NCBI GenBank assembly: GCA_011800155.1
Contig: CM022376.1
Coordinates: 1,736,001 to 1,800,000, forward strand
Source: Flammulina velutipes
Taxonomy: Eukaryota > Basidiomycota > Agaricomycetes > Agaricales > Physalacriaceae
Reading direction: 5' to 3'
Length of the DNA: 64,000 nucleotides
Positions 42,312 through 54,800 of this stretch are shown here, in pieces (the stretch's first letter is position 1; each line of letters opens with the position of its first letter). The notes under the pieces were generated by a model that was given only the letters and a program-made list of their open reading frames with translations, was not told the origin of the DNA and ran no database searches. The position numbers and the translations under genes were made by a program.

Positions 42312-44015
42312 CTACGCACAATGACATGACCGATTACATGAGAAGCATTTCATAGCTGGCGCCCGGTCGAAGTTGAAGAAGTCGCCTCTGCGTAACGTGC
42401 CGCCGTCATTCAAAGAAATCAAGTATTTGACAATAGTCAGATGCGAGAAGTCGCTTGACCATCCCCCATACTCACAGATTTGACGAAGAGGCCAACGTAA
42501 ATCTCCTGACAGCCATTGAGTCCCCCCTCTGCGAAACGAATGGGTGGCAAAAGAGTAAACATCATCGACCCCAATATCCACCAAATTGTTGCGAAAATAC
42601 TGGCAAAAAGCCGGAGCGCTCTGTGTCAGTAGGGTTAGTCTGAGTTTAGAAAGGATTGCCACTACATACCATACACCGGTTGTCCATCATCAATGGCTCA
42701 TTATACTTGTCCAGCACACGGAAGATTGGACCGCTCAGGATCTGTGAGACCTTCAACCATTTTACCACTGCGCGTACAGGACACAGGTGGCTCATGCTTT
42801 CCGGGAATCTGCGAATAATGAAGGGTTTGATGTCTGTTAATGTTTAGGGATATTTCCAGTTTGCGAAGGTAATTTTACTTACTCCCAAGCTGATGCGTTT
42901 TACGGAACAGAAGGGTGAGCACTAATGATGGAACATTCATTTCATCGAACACCAGCTTCATATCATGAAGCTGTATCTTCAAAACCTCGTCGATCCTGAG
43001 GAGGCAGACGAACGCTAGGCAATAGATGGCATGAAGACATATGCGCAATTTCATGCCACACCAGTCTTCATCCGGTGCCGTACTTATACATAGTGTGTTC
43101 CAATTGAACAGCTGTAGAATGAGGCCCTATATATCCGAGTAAGTATTGCTCTAGGAAAAACATGGAAAGGAGGTTACCGCTGAGATTGCCCTCGTACTCG
43201 TAGCAACCTCCCCATAGATTTGAACCTAGTAGTGTTCTTGTAAGTCTTGTTTATGCCACGGTTAAAGAGAGATATCTTCTCACCTTGCGACGATGCAGAC
43301 CGCGGAAGTATCTTGCAAGGACTAATGACAAGGAGGGATTCCCGTATCCAGTTTTTGCATCCCAGTTGAGGTTTCCTTTGCCACCATCAATGCCAAATCC
43401 CATTGAAACAGCAGATCGCATTTTGGAGGCCTTCGACCAAGATCCAATAGCACCTTCGTGAGGTCGTCCATGTCGATTTTTCCCATCACACCTAGCGTAG
43501 ATTTATGAGCTATGACCTGAAGAAGAAGCCGCCATATTATCACTTACTCTTCCATAACCCAAGCAATGATCCATAAATCAGTTTCTGCGTCGAGTTTCGT
43601 GACCTTGTAAATGTTGGTTCCCGGAGAGATGAAATTTTCGTTGATGCAGTAGTTGTTGAAGGAAATCATCAAGCTAACATGGATAGACGATATCAGTTCA
43701 TAGGCAAGTTAGAGAAAGGAGCTAATACCTCCTATAAGCGATGTCGGTCTTATCTTTGACTGCCTTGGAGGCTGCAGACAATATGTGAGCAACAGACTTT
43801 TCACCGAGTGAGCTTTGGCTTTGAACGGGCTTCTGAAGGCCTAGAGGGGAGTCCGCCCGCCTCCTCTCAGCAGTGATGTCGAGTGATGCCGCAGATCCAA
43901 TGAGCTCTTTCACCTCGTCAACATCGTCGACTAACTCCTCTTCGTTGTCACCATCTTCTGAGTCACCAAGAATGGTGGACAGGAAAGACGATATTCTTGG
44001 AGGGCTGCCAGTCAT
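42312..44015 (-). CDS. Crypton-type tyrosine recombinase, divergent second copy
   Basis: ATG 44015: MTGSPPRISSFLSTILGDSE, an acidic linker, SFNNYCINENFISPGTNIYK, LDAETDLWIIAWVMEE, KMRSAVSMGFGIDGGKGNLN, LVLARYFRGLHRRK and QIYGEV. Then AFVCLLRIDEVLKIQLHDMK (Arg I), LVLTLLFRK (Lys), a linker with RRFPESMSHLCPVRAVVKWL, ATHSFRRGGTQWL (His-x-x-Arg), ICEYGGWSSDF (Trp) and TIVKYLISLND (Tyr). It ends KCFSCNRSCHCA, stop 42312-42314. All catalytic residues are readable, unlike the two deleted relatives with the same N-terminus. The Cys-rich last residues (CFSCNRSCHC) could bind metal. Intron borders look normal. It may be the autonomous parent of the 18.97 and 26.33 kb relics. Confidence 0.78.
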
Positions 44016-44238
44016 TTCGGCTGCTGGTGGTAACGGGAAGAAAAATGTGAATCACCTATGAAATCAAATAGGAGTATGTGACTAAGTAAATAAATGTGCG
44101 TGCCATATGTGGCGATGCTCGTGCACAACACAAAAGAGCAGAATAAGAATATATCGTTTCTAAGTAAAACATAAATTGAATGATTTCCAGTGTGCTCTAA
44201 AGTGATGCTAAAGTAAGTCAGAAGATGCTATAAAAATG

Positions 44239-46677
44239 TTATCCTTTAACACGTAGCTGAGGGCGGGGAATCTCCCGCTTGAGCCGCTTCGCCAATGCTG
44301 CATTCGCCTTGCGATCCTTGGGTGTCTCCCAACCAAGGATGAGGTCGTGAGACGACAGGGCCAATTCGGGACCTCTCTCCCTATCTTGTTCACCTTCTCC
44401 TTGCGACTCGACAATCGTCACCACGAAGATAAGCTCGTCGCTTGCGCCCTCAGTCCAGCTCATTGGACGAGCCTGCGAGCCTCTATATTCCCCTCGGATG
44501 ATCAAGAAACGACCGAAGTCACGTTTAGAAGGATGAGTGAATAACAAGGAATCCAGATCGACAGACTTCATGGCTTTGTAGACTTCGCGTTGGACCACTC
44601 TCTTGCCATCTACGAGCATCTGTTGAACTTTGTGATCCCTGCTATTGATAGTGGCACGAACTGGCACCGAGAGAAATTTCTCGTCAAGTATCCAAGCATT
44701 TGCGTGGACGGTGGGAGGAGGAAGTAGCTTAGATGTCGATGCTGAAGGTGGCGGAGATAATGTTGACGAGGATGAGATTGGTGGACCAGTGATCCAATCA
44801 GTATCTGATGAGGGGGTAGGGGTAGGATCCCTTGCAGGAGGCCTGGTTAGTTTTTGAGAACTCTTCTTGTGGGCTTGGACGTAAGCATTCTCTGTGAGAA
44901 GGTCACAACAGGTTCCCTTGACCAGGACCTGACGCCAGGGATTGGTGGCGCTGTAGGTGTCCAACCGCACACGGACACATTCTCCGGCTTCATCCTCAAC
45001 TGTACCAATATGTCCTTTGTATGCGCCCCTTATGATTATGACCTGGCGTCGTAATAGTCTCTTCTTCGACTGGACCGGCTCGGGAGGTAGATCTGGAAGA
45101 TCTGGAACAGGGAGAGGCGCTATGACACTGATGTTGGTACGGAACCCCGTTTCGTCTTCATAGAGAGGAAGCAAGCGAACTTGATTGGCATGCACTGGAA
45201 ATCGCTGAACGTTGCTTCATTAGTGAAACAGTGAATCAGTGGCTTTAGCTGCGTACCTCGGCAAAAAAGGATTGCTCGGTATCCTGTTGGCGTCTGACGA
45301 TTTGCAGGATATGGTTGTCATCGACTGCGTCTATATAGCCCCGGGTCGAGTGCGCAGGACCACTGAGAACTTCTATGAAGTCACCTGTGGTAAAAAACTT
45401 GGCGACGTCGCGACATGGCACAGCTTGGACGCCTGAGCCATCATCCATTTTGACTTCCACAAGGCTATCGACGCGACAAATGACGCCCGAGCTCGTCGAA
45501 CCATATACCAAGACACGGTCATCAACTTCTAGGATCCATTCCGAAGGGGGTGGTATGCGAGAGCGAATGTTCGACGTAAGGAAAGGGTGGTGTGACGCGT
45601 CGAAGTAGGCCAGGAGAGTATTGGACATCGTTTTTGCCCGGAATAAACGTGTTGGTGAAATGTGGATGAGTAGCAGACCATATTGGAAAGTTTGGCGGTC
45701 GCATAGCAGTACATTAGGCCGTCGCTCTTTGATCTCACCGAGCAAGGTGTGCTTTTCCGGTGCAAATAGAGCAGGTTCAGGACGAGGATGACGTTTTCGT
45801 TTGGCAAAGCTGTCGCGTTCTACTGTAGCATCATCTGCAATACGAGGGACTACGAGAACGGTGTAACGCTCGCCTGTCTGCAGGATGCATCCCATGTCTC
45901 CCGCGTACAAGCCATTACCCCCAATCTGGACCCAATCTCCAGGCCCTATGGGAGGTTCTCCCGCAGACAGTAAAGCCTTGCATTCATCAAAGGGCACTTT
46001 CTCTATACTAGGCAGTCCATTGGGCAGTCGAAGGACGCAAGAACACCCGCAGAGATATGCAATCCAGGCTCGAGAATGCATGTTGCCGGCCTCTATGTAG
46101 ACATAATCCGGGGCAAATGTACGGATGAATGCGCTATGCGGAGGCTCTTGGGGTGGCGATGCAAATAGGTAGTCCAGCAAAGCTAGTTGTTGGTTTTGCT
46201 GGAGAAATGTCAATTGGGTGCTGAAATAGACTGGCTGGACGTACACGAGTCTTTACCCTCCATATGCCAAAGGTGCCAGATGACCACACGGCAGTATCGA
46301 CAGCTTGCTGTAGAGTGTCCGATCCTGTCAGCAGCGAGGGACGGGGAGCGGGGGAAGCGGTAACGCGTGTTAAGAGTTCGTCCAATAACGCGTCTTGCTC
46401 GCTCTGTTTGGATGCAAATGCATCGGCAGTCGTGAAGGCATCTTCTTCATCTCCCGAATCATTCTCGTCGTTCTCTGACAGATACACATCATCAGCATTC
46501 ACCATAATGACAGCAAATAGTCTGAACCATACCTCCTTCAGTCAAGGTCAAGTCCTCTTCATCGTTGTCGTCCCGGGCGGCTTCGAGGTCAAGAAATGGA
46601 TTCTTTGATATTCGGGTCTGTTGAGATTAAGTTAAATGGATCAACTAGGAGCATTGGTGACTGACCACTTTGCCCAT
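44239..46677 (-). CDS. Spt5-like protein with NGN-like region and several KOW motifs
   Basis: Exon 1 is MGKV (ATG 46677). Then TRISKNPFLDLEAARDDNDE and an acidic exon (DDVYLSENDENDSGDEEDAF). An NGN-like part follows: SGTFGIWRVKT, FLQQNQQLALLDYLFA, FIRTFAPDYVYIEAGNMHSR. KOW-type segments: PGDWVQIGGNGLYAGDMGCI, DDRVLVYGSTSSGVICRVDS, GDFIEVLSGPAHSTRGYIDA, RQVIIIRGAYKGHIGTVEDE and FGRFLIIRGEYRGSQARPM. It ends REIPRPQLRVKG, stop 44239-44241. Spt5 binds RNA polymerase II with Spt4 and promotes elongation, but this is a divergent, probably lineage-expanded relative. Between IWRVKT and STQLTFLQQ the frame shifts with only about 16 bases for an intron, so there may be a frameshift or a sequence error near 46240-46255. 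Confidence 0.7.
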
Positions 46678-47730
46678 TGTCGAGGAACAGAGAGGAAAAG
46701 GAAGCGTGAGAAAGCATTTCCTGTCCCATTATGACTGACCCTTGTTGTGCTCGTCGGGTAAACCCGATGATGACAAGACCTGTGCTGCCACATTGGAGCA
46801 TCGGTGGCTGTGTTGCGCCTTCTGCGCTCTCTCCCGACCATCATGTACCATGAAGGATCATGACCCGTGGTGTCCATTCAATGATATTGACCATCTCAGT
46901 AAGATTCCTATTTTTCTCCTTACTCATTGTCAATAATCAATGACCAGATTTCTATGTGTGCCGTTCAAAGCGCGCCGAACCAAACGTTGCGAATTCGATG
47001 CAGATAGACCACCATGTCTATAGTCTACTAGTCTACTCCACCTCCACGTCCGTCTTCGACGATACAGGATGCAGATAGACCACCACCACATCTACCTCTA
47101 CCCCGCAACAGCAAACAGCAACGTCCACTACGTGTCATCGTCATTTTCTACGAACAAAGTTCTCATCATTGAACTACCTTCTTCGCTTTCATTCGTGCTT
47201 CATGCTCTCCGCAACAGATGACCGCAGGATCTCATCAAGCCGTTTCTTCCTGTTGACTGAGTCAACTGTGTCTTCCACATACTCGTACGTGTTCTATCCT
47301 CTGTGTCTGTCATTCTTTAACGCGAGCTAATCCTTGCCTTAGAGCTCTTCCTGTTGAACGATGAAATGAACGCTCTCATGCCCTGCGCGGCCCACACCCT
47401 ATTCCTCTCCTATCCTTCATTTATTTCGTGGATGAGGATTCCAATAATAATATCTCTTTATTTCGTTATTCTATATTCATATTCACATTCGTTCCATTAG
47501 TTTGGTAGATACATACGTAGGAGGTGTGCACATCCACTTGGTCGTTGGTAGATACGCGTATACATGTACGAGGCGCACGTAGTACCGATGAATGTTCTAG
47601 CTCTCTAGCTCTAGGCGTTCATTTGTTTCATTTGTTTCATCCCTGCGAGGGTCCCTCCATCGATTGACTAGTAAATCATCACACCTACTTGGCTGCCTCA
47701 TTTTGCTCTTATCTTTGGACCACCATCACC
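46678..47730. other. No gene supported
   Basis: It holds the upstream regions of two divergent genes. Motifs such as gatgcagatagaccaccaccacatc appear twice (46997-47020 and 47072-47095). Otherwise nothing seen. Confidence 0.45.
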
Positions 47731-50426
47731 ATGCCTGAATACACTGAACTCGTTTCCTCTTGCATGCTGGCCAGACATTGGTTCGATTCTGTCCGGGGAC
47801 GGGACTTCGACTTCCAATTGGACAACATTATGATAGACGCGACGACCAAAGAACAGAAGGCGGCGATAGAGGCGAAAGAGGATAGTAATGTGGCGAAAGG
47901 ATTACCTTATAACATCGAACCAGGATGCACCGTACGCAGAGGTCAAAATGGTTCACAAGGCCCCGTATACCCTCCTCCTCTTGGACAGATCCCTATCTCC
48001 GCAGCCAACATCGAACTTGTCCATATCGAGTTTAATCCGCGAAACGTCATCCTGGAAATGCTCTGCGACGAAATGGATACCGGTCGTCTTATACTACAGG
48101 TATACACTAGCAGATTTTATCCTCTCATTACTCACGCGTTACAGGTTCAAATGCTCACTCATACCGTCTTGCAAATATATACCGGCACTCAATGGCATGA
48201 TTCCATTTGCAAAGTTAGCGCCGATGTCTGTTATTGTTATCATCTTTCTTCTCCTTGCGCTAACCATGATTTAGACTCGAGGTTTCCGTGTCGGTATGGC
48301 CCTTGACTTTGGTGACTGGGTTGTCGCGTTCTTGTCCCTAGACAATATGTTCAAAGTACGCGCATCTCTCACATACACACTACACTCGCCTTGACCTTGA
48401 CGCTATTGAAAGCCTATCTATGCCATCGACCGAGACGATTTACCTGCTCAACATATCGACATCTATTTCAATTTTGAGCAGTTTGTCGAGGCTGCCGTTA
48501 ACTGGGCACATTGTGCACTGTTCTCCCAGAAGAGAGCAGACGAGGCCTCTCTCGATAATAAACCAAAAGGATTTCCCAACCCACCGACACCATTCGCAAC
48601 CAGAGACCGCCTTGCTCTACATGCTATCCGCAAGTCTGATATATTTGGAGGGCTGGGTGTTTACACTGCGACTGAGGTGTTCTTCCTAGCTGGTGCGTAT
48701 AGTTAGATGTCAGGTGCATAGGCATTGATACGTTTTAAAGGTCTTGCAGGTGACCTGATGGAGCGAGAGCTTTTCGATGATCCCAGCCGATTTGCACGGC
48801 TTATAGAAGCATTTTACGAGATTGCAAGGGCAGCTCACGAAGAAATTTGGTGAGTTTTCAGTCCAATACAACCAGTACCAGTTAGCGATGTATTCAATGC
48901 GTATAACATATAGGACTTTCGTCAAGCCGTTCCTTCACAATACCTTTTGCATCGCTGTGAAGAATAAACACCGGACTCTGTACGCCAAGCGCCTATATGT
49001 GTACGCCAAAGACCGTGTCCAAATGCCAAAACGTATGAGCATATTGGTTACCACATACAAGGTATGTAGATTCACTGCTCTGCGGAATACTGAACTATAC
49101 TAATGAATATACTATTAGTCCGAAATCGAGAAACGTGCTGCTAATGACGAGGACGGTTGGATTAGAAAGCCCGATGGGAAGATCCTCGACGTGTTTGAGC
49201 CTTCCTTCCTTCGGAAAAGTCTTACCAAGGAGAAGAATTTGGGTTCACTGATATTTGGAAAGGAGGAATGGCAGAAGCTTGGAGGCACAGTATGGGACGA
49301 CAACCCAATGGAGCGATACTTCGCCAATCGACTCCGGCACAAAAATCCTATGGATCGCTTTGTTGTCAAGAAAACTCGTTTGTTCCCTCTTCTTGTTGTT
49401 TTGCGCGCTTTTTCACTGAGAATGAGTTTCAGCGGCCCCGCCACCACCACTAGGCTTTCTTCCGCCTGCAACGCACTACGATCCACTTTTTCTGCCCTCA
49501 AGTGATATGAAAAAATCATGGGTTCCGTCGTATCTTTACTCGACGACGGACAAGAAGTTTTGGAGTATTCTGCCACTAATGCCTTCGAACTCTTTTCCTG
49601 ACCTTCCTTTGAGTATCAAGTCGGTTCTTCACTATGGCATTGCATATCACATGATCTGAGTTGGTCTTTTCTAGATTTTCCGTTCCCAAGATTGAGAGAC
49701 TCACAGAGGATGTGCGCAAGACAGAACTGTTTGAGTATATTGTCAATTGTACGAAGAAATGGGCCGTAGGACCTCTCGACTACTGTGGCATAGCACGAAT
49801 CACACATGGAGAGCAAGTATATTTTCCAATACCTCCGACTCCATTTCGACTTACACATGGCCCGATCTCCTAGGATCGTTCTATGTCATGATGACCCCAA
49901 GGCATCACCATATGTGGTCCACCGCCTAGCAAGATCCTTACACCGACGAACACATGCTGCGAAGAAGGGCTCTCGAAAAGCCGCCTACAAAACCAAGGCT
50001 CAACGTGCCGGAATTCATTATGCCTCATCCTCGTCATCTTTCGTCGACGACACCTCGTCTGTCGCTAATAGTGTTGTCGACGACGACACCTCGTCTGTGT
50101 CTGTCGCTAATAGTGTTGTCGACGACGACGCATCGTCTGTCGCTTCTGTCGCCAATAGTGTTGTCTCGTCTTCACCATCTTCACCCGCACCCTCTTCACC
50201 CGCACCCTCTTCACCCATACGCTCTTCGCTTGCGGCGCTTGCGCCATTGCCATTACTCGCGCCAAAGAAGCGTCCCCCACCTTCACCACCTTCATCGAGA
50301 ATCACCAAACCACCCAAAGTCAAGAAACCAAGACTATCTGCTGATCAAAAGATCGCATTGGGTTTGCCACTGACAGTATGGAGGACAAAGAAAGGGAAAG
50401 GAAAGGAAAGAGATACCGCGAGTTAG
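47731..50426 (+). CDS. Large uncharacterised multi-exon protein
   Basis: Start ATG 47731 (caccATGcc context): MPEYTELVSSCMLARHWFDS. Exons continue with LGQIPISAANIELVHIEFNP, VQMLTHTVLQIYTGTQWHDS, TRGFRVGMALDFGDWVVAFL, AIDRDDLPAQHIDIYFNFEQ, KADEASL-like DEASLDNKPKGFPNPPTPFA, LAGDLMERELFDDPSRFARL, RTFVKPFLHNTFCIAVKNKH, SEIEKRAANDEDGWIRKPDG and DNPMERYFANRLRHKNPMDR. Then a frame with SSDMKKSWVPSYLYSTTDKK, FSVPKIERLTEDVRKTELFE, YIFQYLRLHFDLHMARSPRI and a Ser/Asp/Val repeat tail ending KGKERDTAS, stop 50424-50426. No named domain. A tail of three VDD(D)(T/A)SSV(S)VANSV repeats (50.04-50.17 kb) and a PSSPA repeat follows. It belongs, from memory only, to a mushroom-specific family. Confidence 0.65.
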
Positions 50427-50526
50427 GTGACCTTCGTCGCACAAGTCGGCTGCCTGGACCTTCGCTTAGTAATGGTAATGTTGTATGGTTGTGCACGTTT
50501 TTCCAAATAGTTCATATGTGATCGAA

Positions 50527-50600
50527 TAGTAGAAATAGCAAACCTACAAGATAAATATCATACTCTAGCAGAACATCTGAATCGCAGATATGCACCGACA
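50527..50600 (-). repeat. Short dispersed repeat, copy d (partial)
   Basis: atgtgatcgaatagtagaaa ... agataaatatcatactctag ... aacatctgaatcgcagatat. It is a diverged partial copy in tandem with 50640-50737. Confidence 0.65.
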
Positions 50601-50639
50601 TGTATCACATACCAAACACGCATCACATCACACACACAC

Positions 50640-50737
50640 GATCCATATGTGATTGGCAGTAGAATAGCTATATAATACATACATGATAAATATCGTACCC
50701 TAACGGAACATCTGAATCGCAGAGCCCCGCAAGATAT
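50640..50737 (-). repeat. Short dispersed repeat, copy e (98 bp)
   Basis: gatccatatgtgattggcag ... agaatagctatataatacat ... aacatctgaatcgcagagcc+ccgcaagatat. Nearly identical and directly oriented to 51649-51746. Confidence 0.85.
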
Positions 50738-51648
50738 GCACCGAACACACGTACCTGAACCCGTGGGGTGCGTGCGTAATCGCGTAGTCGTAGATAGGAT
50801 AGAAGAGATAGAAGAGATGCGTTATTGCACTATGAAGGTGAGCATTCTGACTTGTTGAATGGGAAATGGGAACAAAGATCTGAAGATCTGACGCGTACTA
50901 GATCGATCTCGAGTCTGCCAAAGAAGATCCCCCAAGCGCAACTAATTGTTGTTCGGACCATGAGGGGCGTTTTGAGAACGCTCCAGCGCCGAGTACAACA
51001 AGCTGGTTCCTACCTTCCTGCCATTAAAGTATCTCTCGGTTTGGTAAGTGTACTTGCCAATGGGATAATGTGTGGCTGACCTTTGCTACAGAGGAAGGGT
51101 GTGTACCAGTATACCAGTACCAAGACCTTTGTCTCGTCGAAGCACGCTTGACTGCGTAATGCCCTTCCAGAGCATGAACACACGTGTAATGAATGATATC
51201 CGGAGTGGGGAAACCTATCAAGCGCAGGAAGAGGAAGCCCGCAGAGGAGGAAGAAAAAAGAAACGCGGAAGGAGGAGATGGGGCGTCCCGAATGTGAATG
51301 TGTACAGGATGACGATGGACAATTTGGGTTTCGCGGGAGTAAGACGTAGCTTTCGCTGTGAGGAGTGTCGACGCGCAGCTGAGAAAAACGATGAGAAAAC
51401 GATGCGCGTCTATAGTCTATACGAGGAGGAGGAGGCTTACATCGTAGGTTATTGTGAGCATGCACGTTTCTTTTGGTCAGGACGAGACATACAACGAACT
51501 TGTCGTGTTGAGTTGAGGTCGCATTTGAGGCTTCTGGTGATTGTCCCGTTTCGCTGGGTGGTCATAGTCCACGGACGCAGAGGGCGTGCCCCCACCGTGG
51601 GAAGTTATTGCCTTGGTGGGACAACGTTCATTCCAACAAACTATAATA

Positions 51649-51746
51649 GATCCATATGTGATTGGCAGTAGAATAGCTATATAATACCTACAGGATAAAC
51701 ATCATACCCTAACGGAACATCTGAATCGCAGAGCCCCGCAAGATAT
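51649..51746 (-). repeat. Short dispersed repeat, copy f (98 bp)
   Basis: Same 98-base unit as 50640-50737, differing at only a few positions. The two flank about 910 bases, like a small element with direct terminal repeats. Confidence 0.85.
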
Positions 51747-51814
51747 AGACGAAAGTAAGTTTTATTGGGTGTGACTTCGACAAAAGGAATTCATGTTTTG
51801 TATATCACGTTATA

Positions 51815-54800
51815 TCAAGTCTGCGTAGTACTAGTAGCAAGTACACTGGTACCGTCCTCCTGGGGCGTTGCGAGTCGGGTTACTATAGACATCAACTCTT
51901 GATGTCTATAGAGAACTCTACTTTCGGTAGTCAACGTGAACTCTGTGTCGTAGAAAGAACCCCAGTAGCGTTGAATATCTACCTTATTCGAGAGGGGGGG
52001 ACCTGTAGGGTTAGCCCGAATCTGCCTTTCAATCGCCAGAAGAGTGTTATGACGCCGGCGTACGGCGTGGGGTTGAACCATGATCGTGCTCTTTGCAGAG
52101 CTGCTGGCTTTGCGTTTGAACTCCCTCGCGTACGTTGTAGGACCCCAGTATACGGCGATTTGGTCGATATCTGGCTCATTCCGCTCTTCCCTGAGGTACT
52201 TTTTCATCTTGGCCATCGCACCTTGATCGTCTAGAGAACTGAGGCTGAATTTCGACAGCATCCCAGCTCTACCAAGAGTTCGGTAGTCCTTCATAATACG
52301 CTGGGGTGGAATATCAGATCACGCGCCCCTGAAGAACATTGAACATGAATCTACTCACCTCCCATTCACGCCAACCGTCATCACGATGCTCCCAGATATT
52401 TGGTCGATGAGGGTTGTGGCAGTACAGGGCTTTCAGATGCATGGCTGGAATGATTTTTTGCCCATCTAGTTCTACATGGACAGTCCATTCATCAGGAGGG
52501 TCCCATTCTGGAAGGAAGTCATCCCAAATACGAAGAAGGAAGTCGAAGTTCTCGACGGTGAAGTGAGGATAGTCTGACGGGACTATGGATTTGTCGAACG
52601 TCAGACTACCGTAGGCCTTGGTCGAGATGGTGATCTGTGATTTCTTTATTTTCTTTATGCGCGTGCACGAGGTAGTGGGAGGTGAGGACACTGCCGGACG
52701 CTTCAGGGAAATCCTTTCCTTTTCGAAGGGCGGGTTGGAAGGAGATGCCGACGGTAACAAGTAGGAAGGTGCTACAGGCGCAGTGGGACACAGAGGAGCA
52801 GTAGTAAGAGGATAGACCATGCCAGGCACGGGACAGAGTGCAGTGGGATGATGATAGACCAAGTCGTCGTCATGTGCTGGAAGGAGGTCGTCATATGCGG
52901 GTGCAACAAGGTGTTCGCTTTGGGGAGACGATGACATGGGAAGATCTTTGAAAGAGGAGGAAGACTCCTGGTTGTCTTCTGAAGGAGGGGGGTGCCGACT
53001 ATGCAACAGGGAAAGGGAAAACATATGGGTCAATTTCGCCAATTGTTCGGCAATCCCGTCAACCTTCGCATCAACCTTCGTGACCTGAGACAAGATAAAT
53101 GCTATGCCTAGCGCTGCACAATCAAACTCACCAGCTCTTCGTTAGCCGGGGCAGACTTAGGTAGGACAGTACTTCTCAGAGGTACTGTGGTAGTTCGTTC
53201 TTCTTCTTCAAACATGGCAGCGACTCGCGATACCTGCAATTAGAGAAAAAAGAATAAGAAAATGAGAATTATTTATTCGGTGTGTGAAAACATACATCCT
53301 CACGAAACCGCTGCTTCGCTGCAGGTGACATGGTATCAGGGGATCCTCTTACGATGGTATTTTGTGCAACTTGTGATCGCTTGATTGCATTCTGCCGTAT
53401 ACGTTTGCCTAGTTTATCTTCATTCAGCGGCGCCGGACCATTTAACTGCGTTTTGTGAAAGTTTAGACGATGGGATATGCTTGAACATTTTCAGGATCAT
53501 GAAAACAGGAGAAAGAGACGATCCTCACAGGGAATGCCATTCCTTATCCGAATGGAGAGCAAACTCCTTCAGCAGCGGTATATTGTCTTTTCGATTGACA
53601 TTCGCGTCTAGTTTCAGTGACCGTGTGAGACTGGCGACCGTTTTTTTATCCAGATACCCATCCGTAAGTGCGAAAAGAGGTGACTTTTCATCCCTGTATG
53701 TAATCCCTCTAGTAGCCAGTTTCAGTAAATAAAATGGTTCCAGCGGCAGCGCACAATGGAAGGTACTTACAGATAGTACAGTCGCGTCTCACTGAACACG
53801 GTGTCGCCGTCCACATTTATATGTTCCCCTCCCGTTGGCAGAGGTAAAACAACGTAGTTGTCCGTCATTCCGGGATATTGTGCATGTCTGCGTGCCATAT
53901 CTCTCTGACGGATCACAAGTTCTATATCACAAGAAAAAGTAAGATTTCGAAGTACATGTAGCTATAAACTACCTACCTAACGAACCATTGTCTCCAATCC
54001 TAACGCCTGTGGATGGACCGCTATCTTCTTCTCCCCCAACCGAGCCAACCCCAACTCCAACGCTCACTTCTTCGAAAAGTCGACGTTCGTCGAGGTCCTC
54101 ATCCAACAATTCTGGTCCAAATTGAGCGTCGTTCCGAGCAGGAGGAGGATGATATCCAACATCGTCGTCCAGGCCTGGAGGGAGAAACTGCTCCGGGCAG
54201 CGGAGCTCAGCAGCCTGAATGAGGACTGCTTCTGCATCGGCAGGTTCTGGATTGGCGTTGTAACGCCTCTTGGATGGAGTGTGAAAGAGTCGGATTGGGG
54301 AGTCGGAAAGATTTGGTTGATTTCCGGTGTACGCTCTACCGGGAGCCTGAAGGGCGGCAGCGCGCCGTCCATTACTCGCAGCATGATACTCATTTCTGAC
54401 AGACGTGGTAAATTGGCTTTCGTCGTCTCGCCAAGGAGACGATTGAGGCGAACCAGCATGAGGCCTGGACACTGGTGTAGCGAAGAAAGGGGATGTGTGT
54501 GGCGGTGGTGCCGTGTATTTCGGTGTCCGAGGTGGATAGTTTTGGTGGTATCGAGTGGATGGCGGTGTCGGTGTGGTGGGGGAAATTTGGGACGCGAGGT
54601 AGTTGAAAGGAGCGGGAGCGGGAGCCATGTTGCGAACTGGACGGGCAAACGTTGACGCTTGGAATTGAGCAGGGTGATACTCGGCGTGGAAGACGTCCGC
54701 GTCCTCCGGGTCTACAGCGTTAGAAGGAGGAGGAGGCATAGCTGCCTCTGGAATTGTAGGAATGTCGGGGATAGGCAATAGCATACGGTGGTATTGGTTG

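Larger units (their letters stand above)
50427..51814. other. Repeat-flanked stretch without a supported gene
   Basis: It holds three copies of the short dispersed repeat. A 199-codon plus-strand frame at 51072-51671 (MNTRVMNDIRSGETYQAQEE inside) has an Arg/Lys-rich stretch and an isolated FRCEECRRAAEKND, but no family match. Its opposite strand is also open. Confidence 0.4.

Noticed and set aside
51072..51671. 199-codon plus-strand frame with FRCEECRRAAEKND, possible zinc ribbon
   Set aside because: The rest is low-complexity Arg/Glu, the antisense strand is equally open, and it runs into a dispersed repeat.
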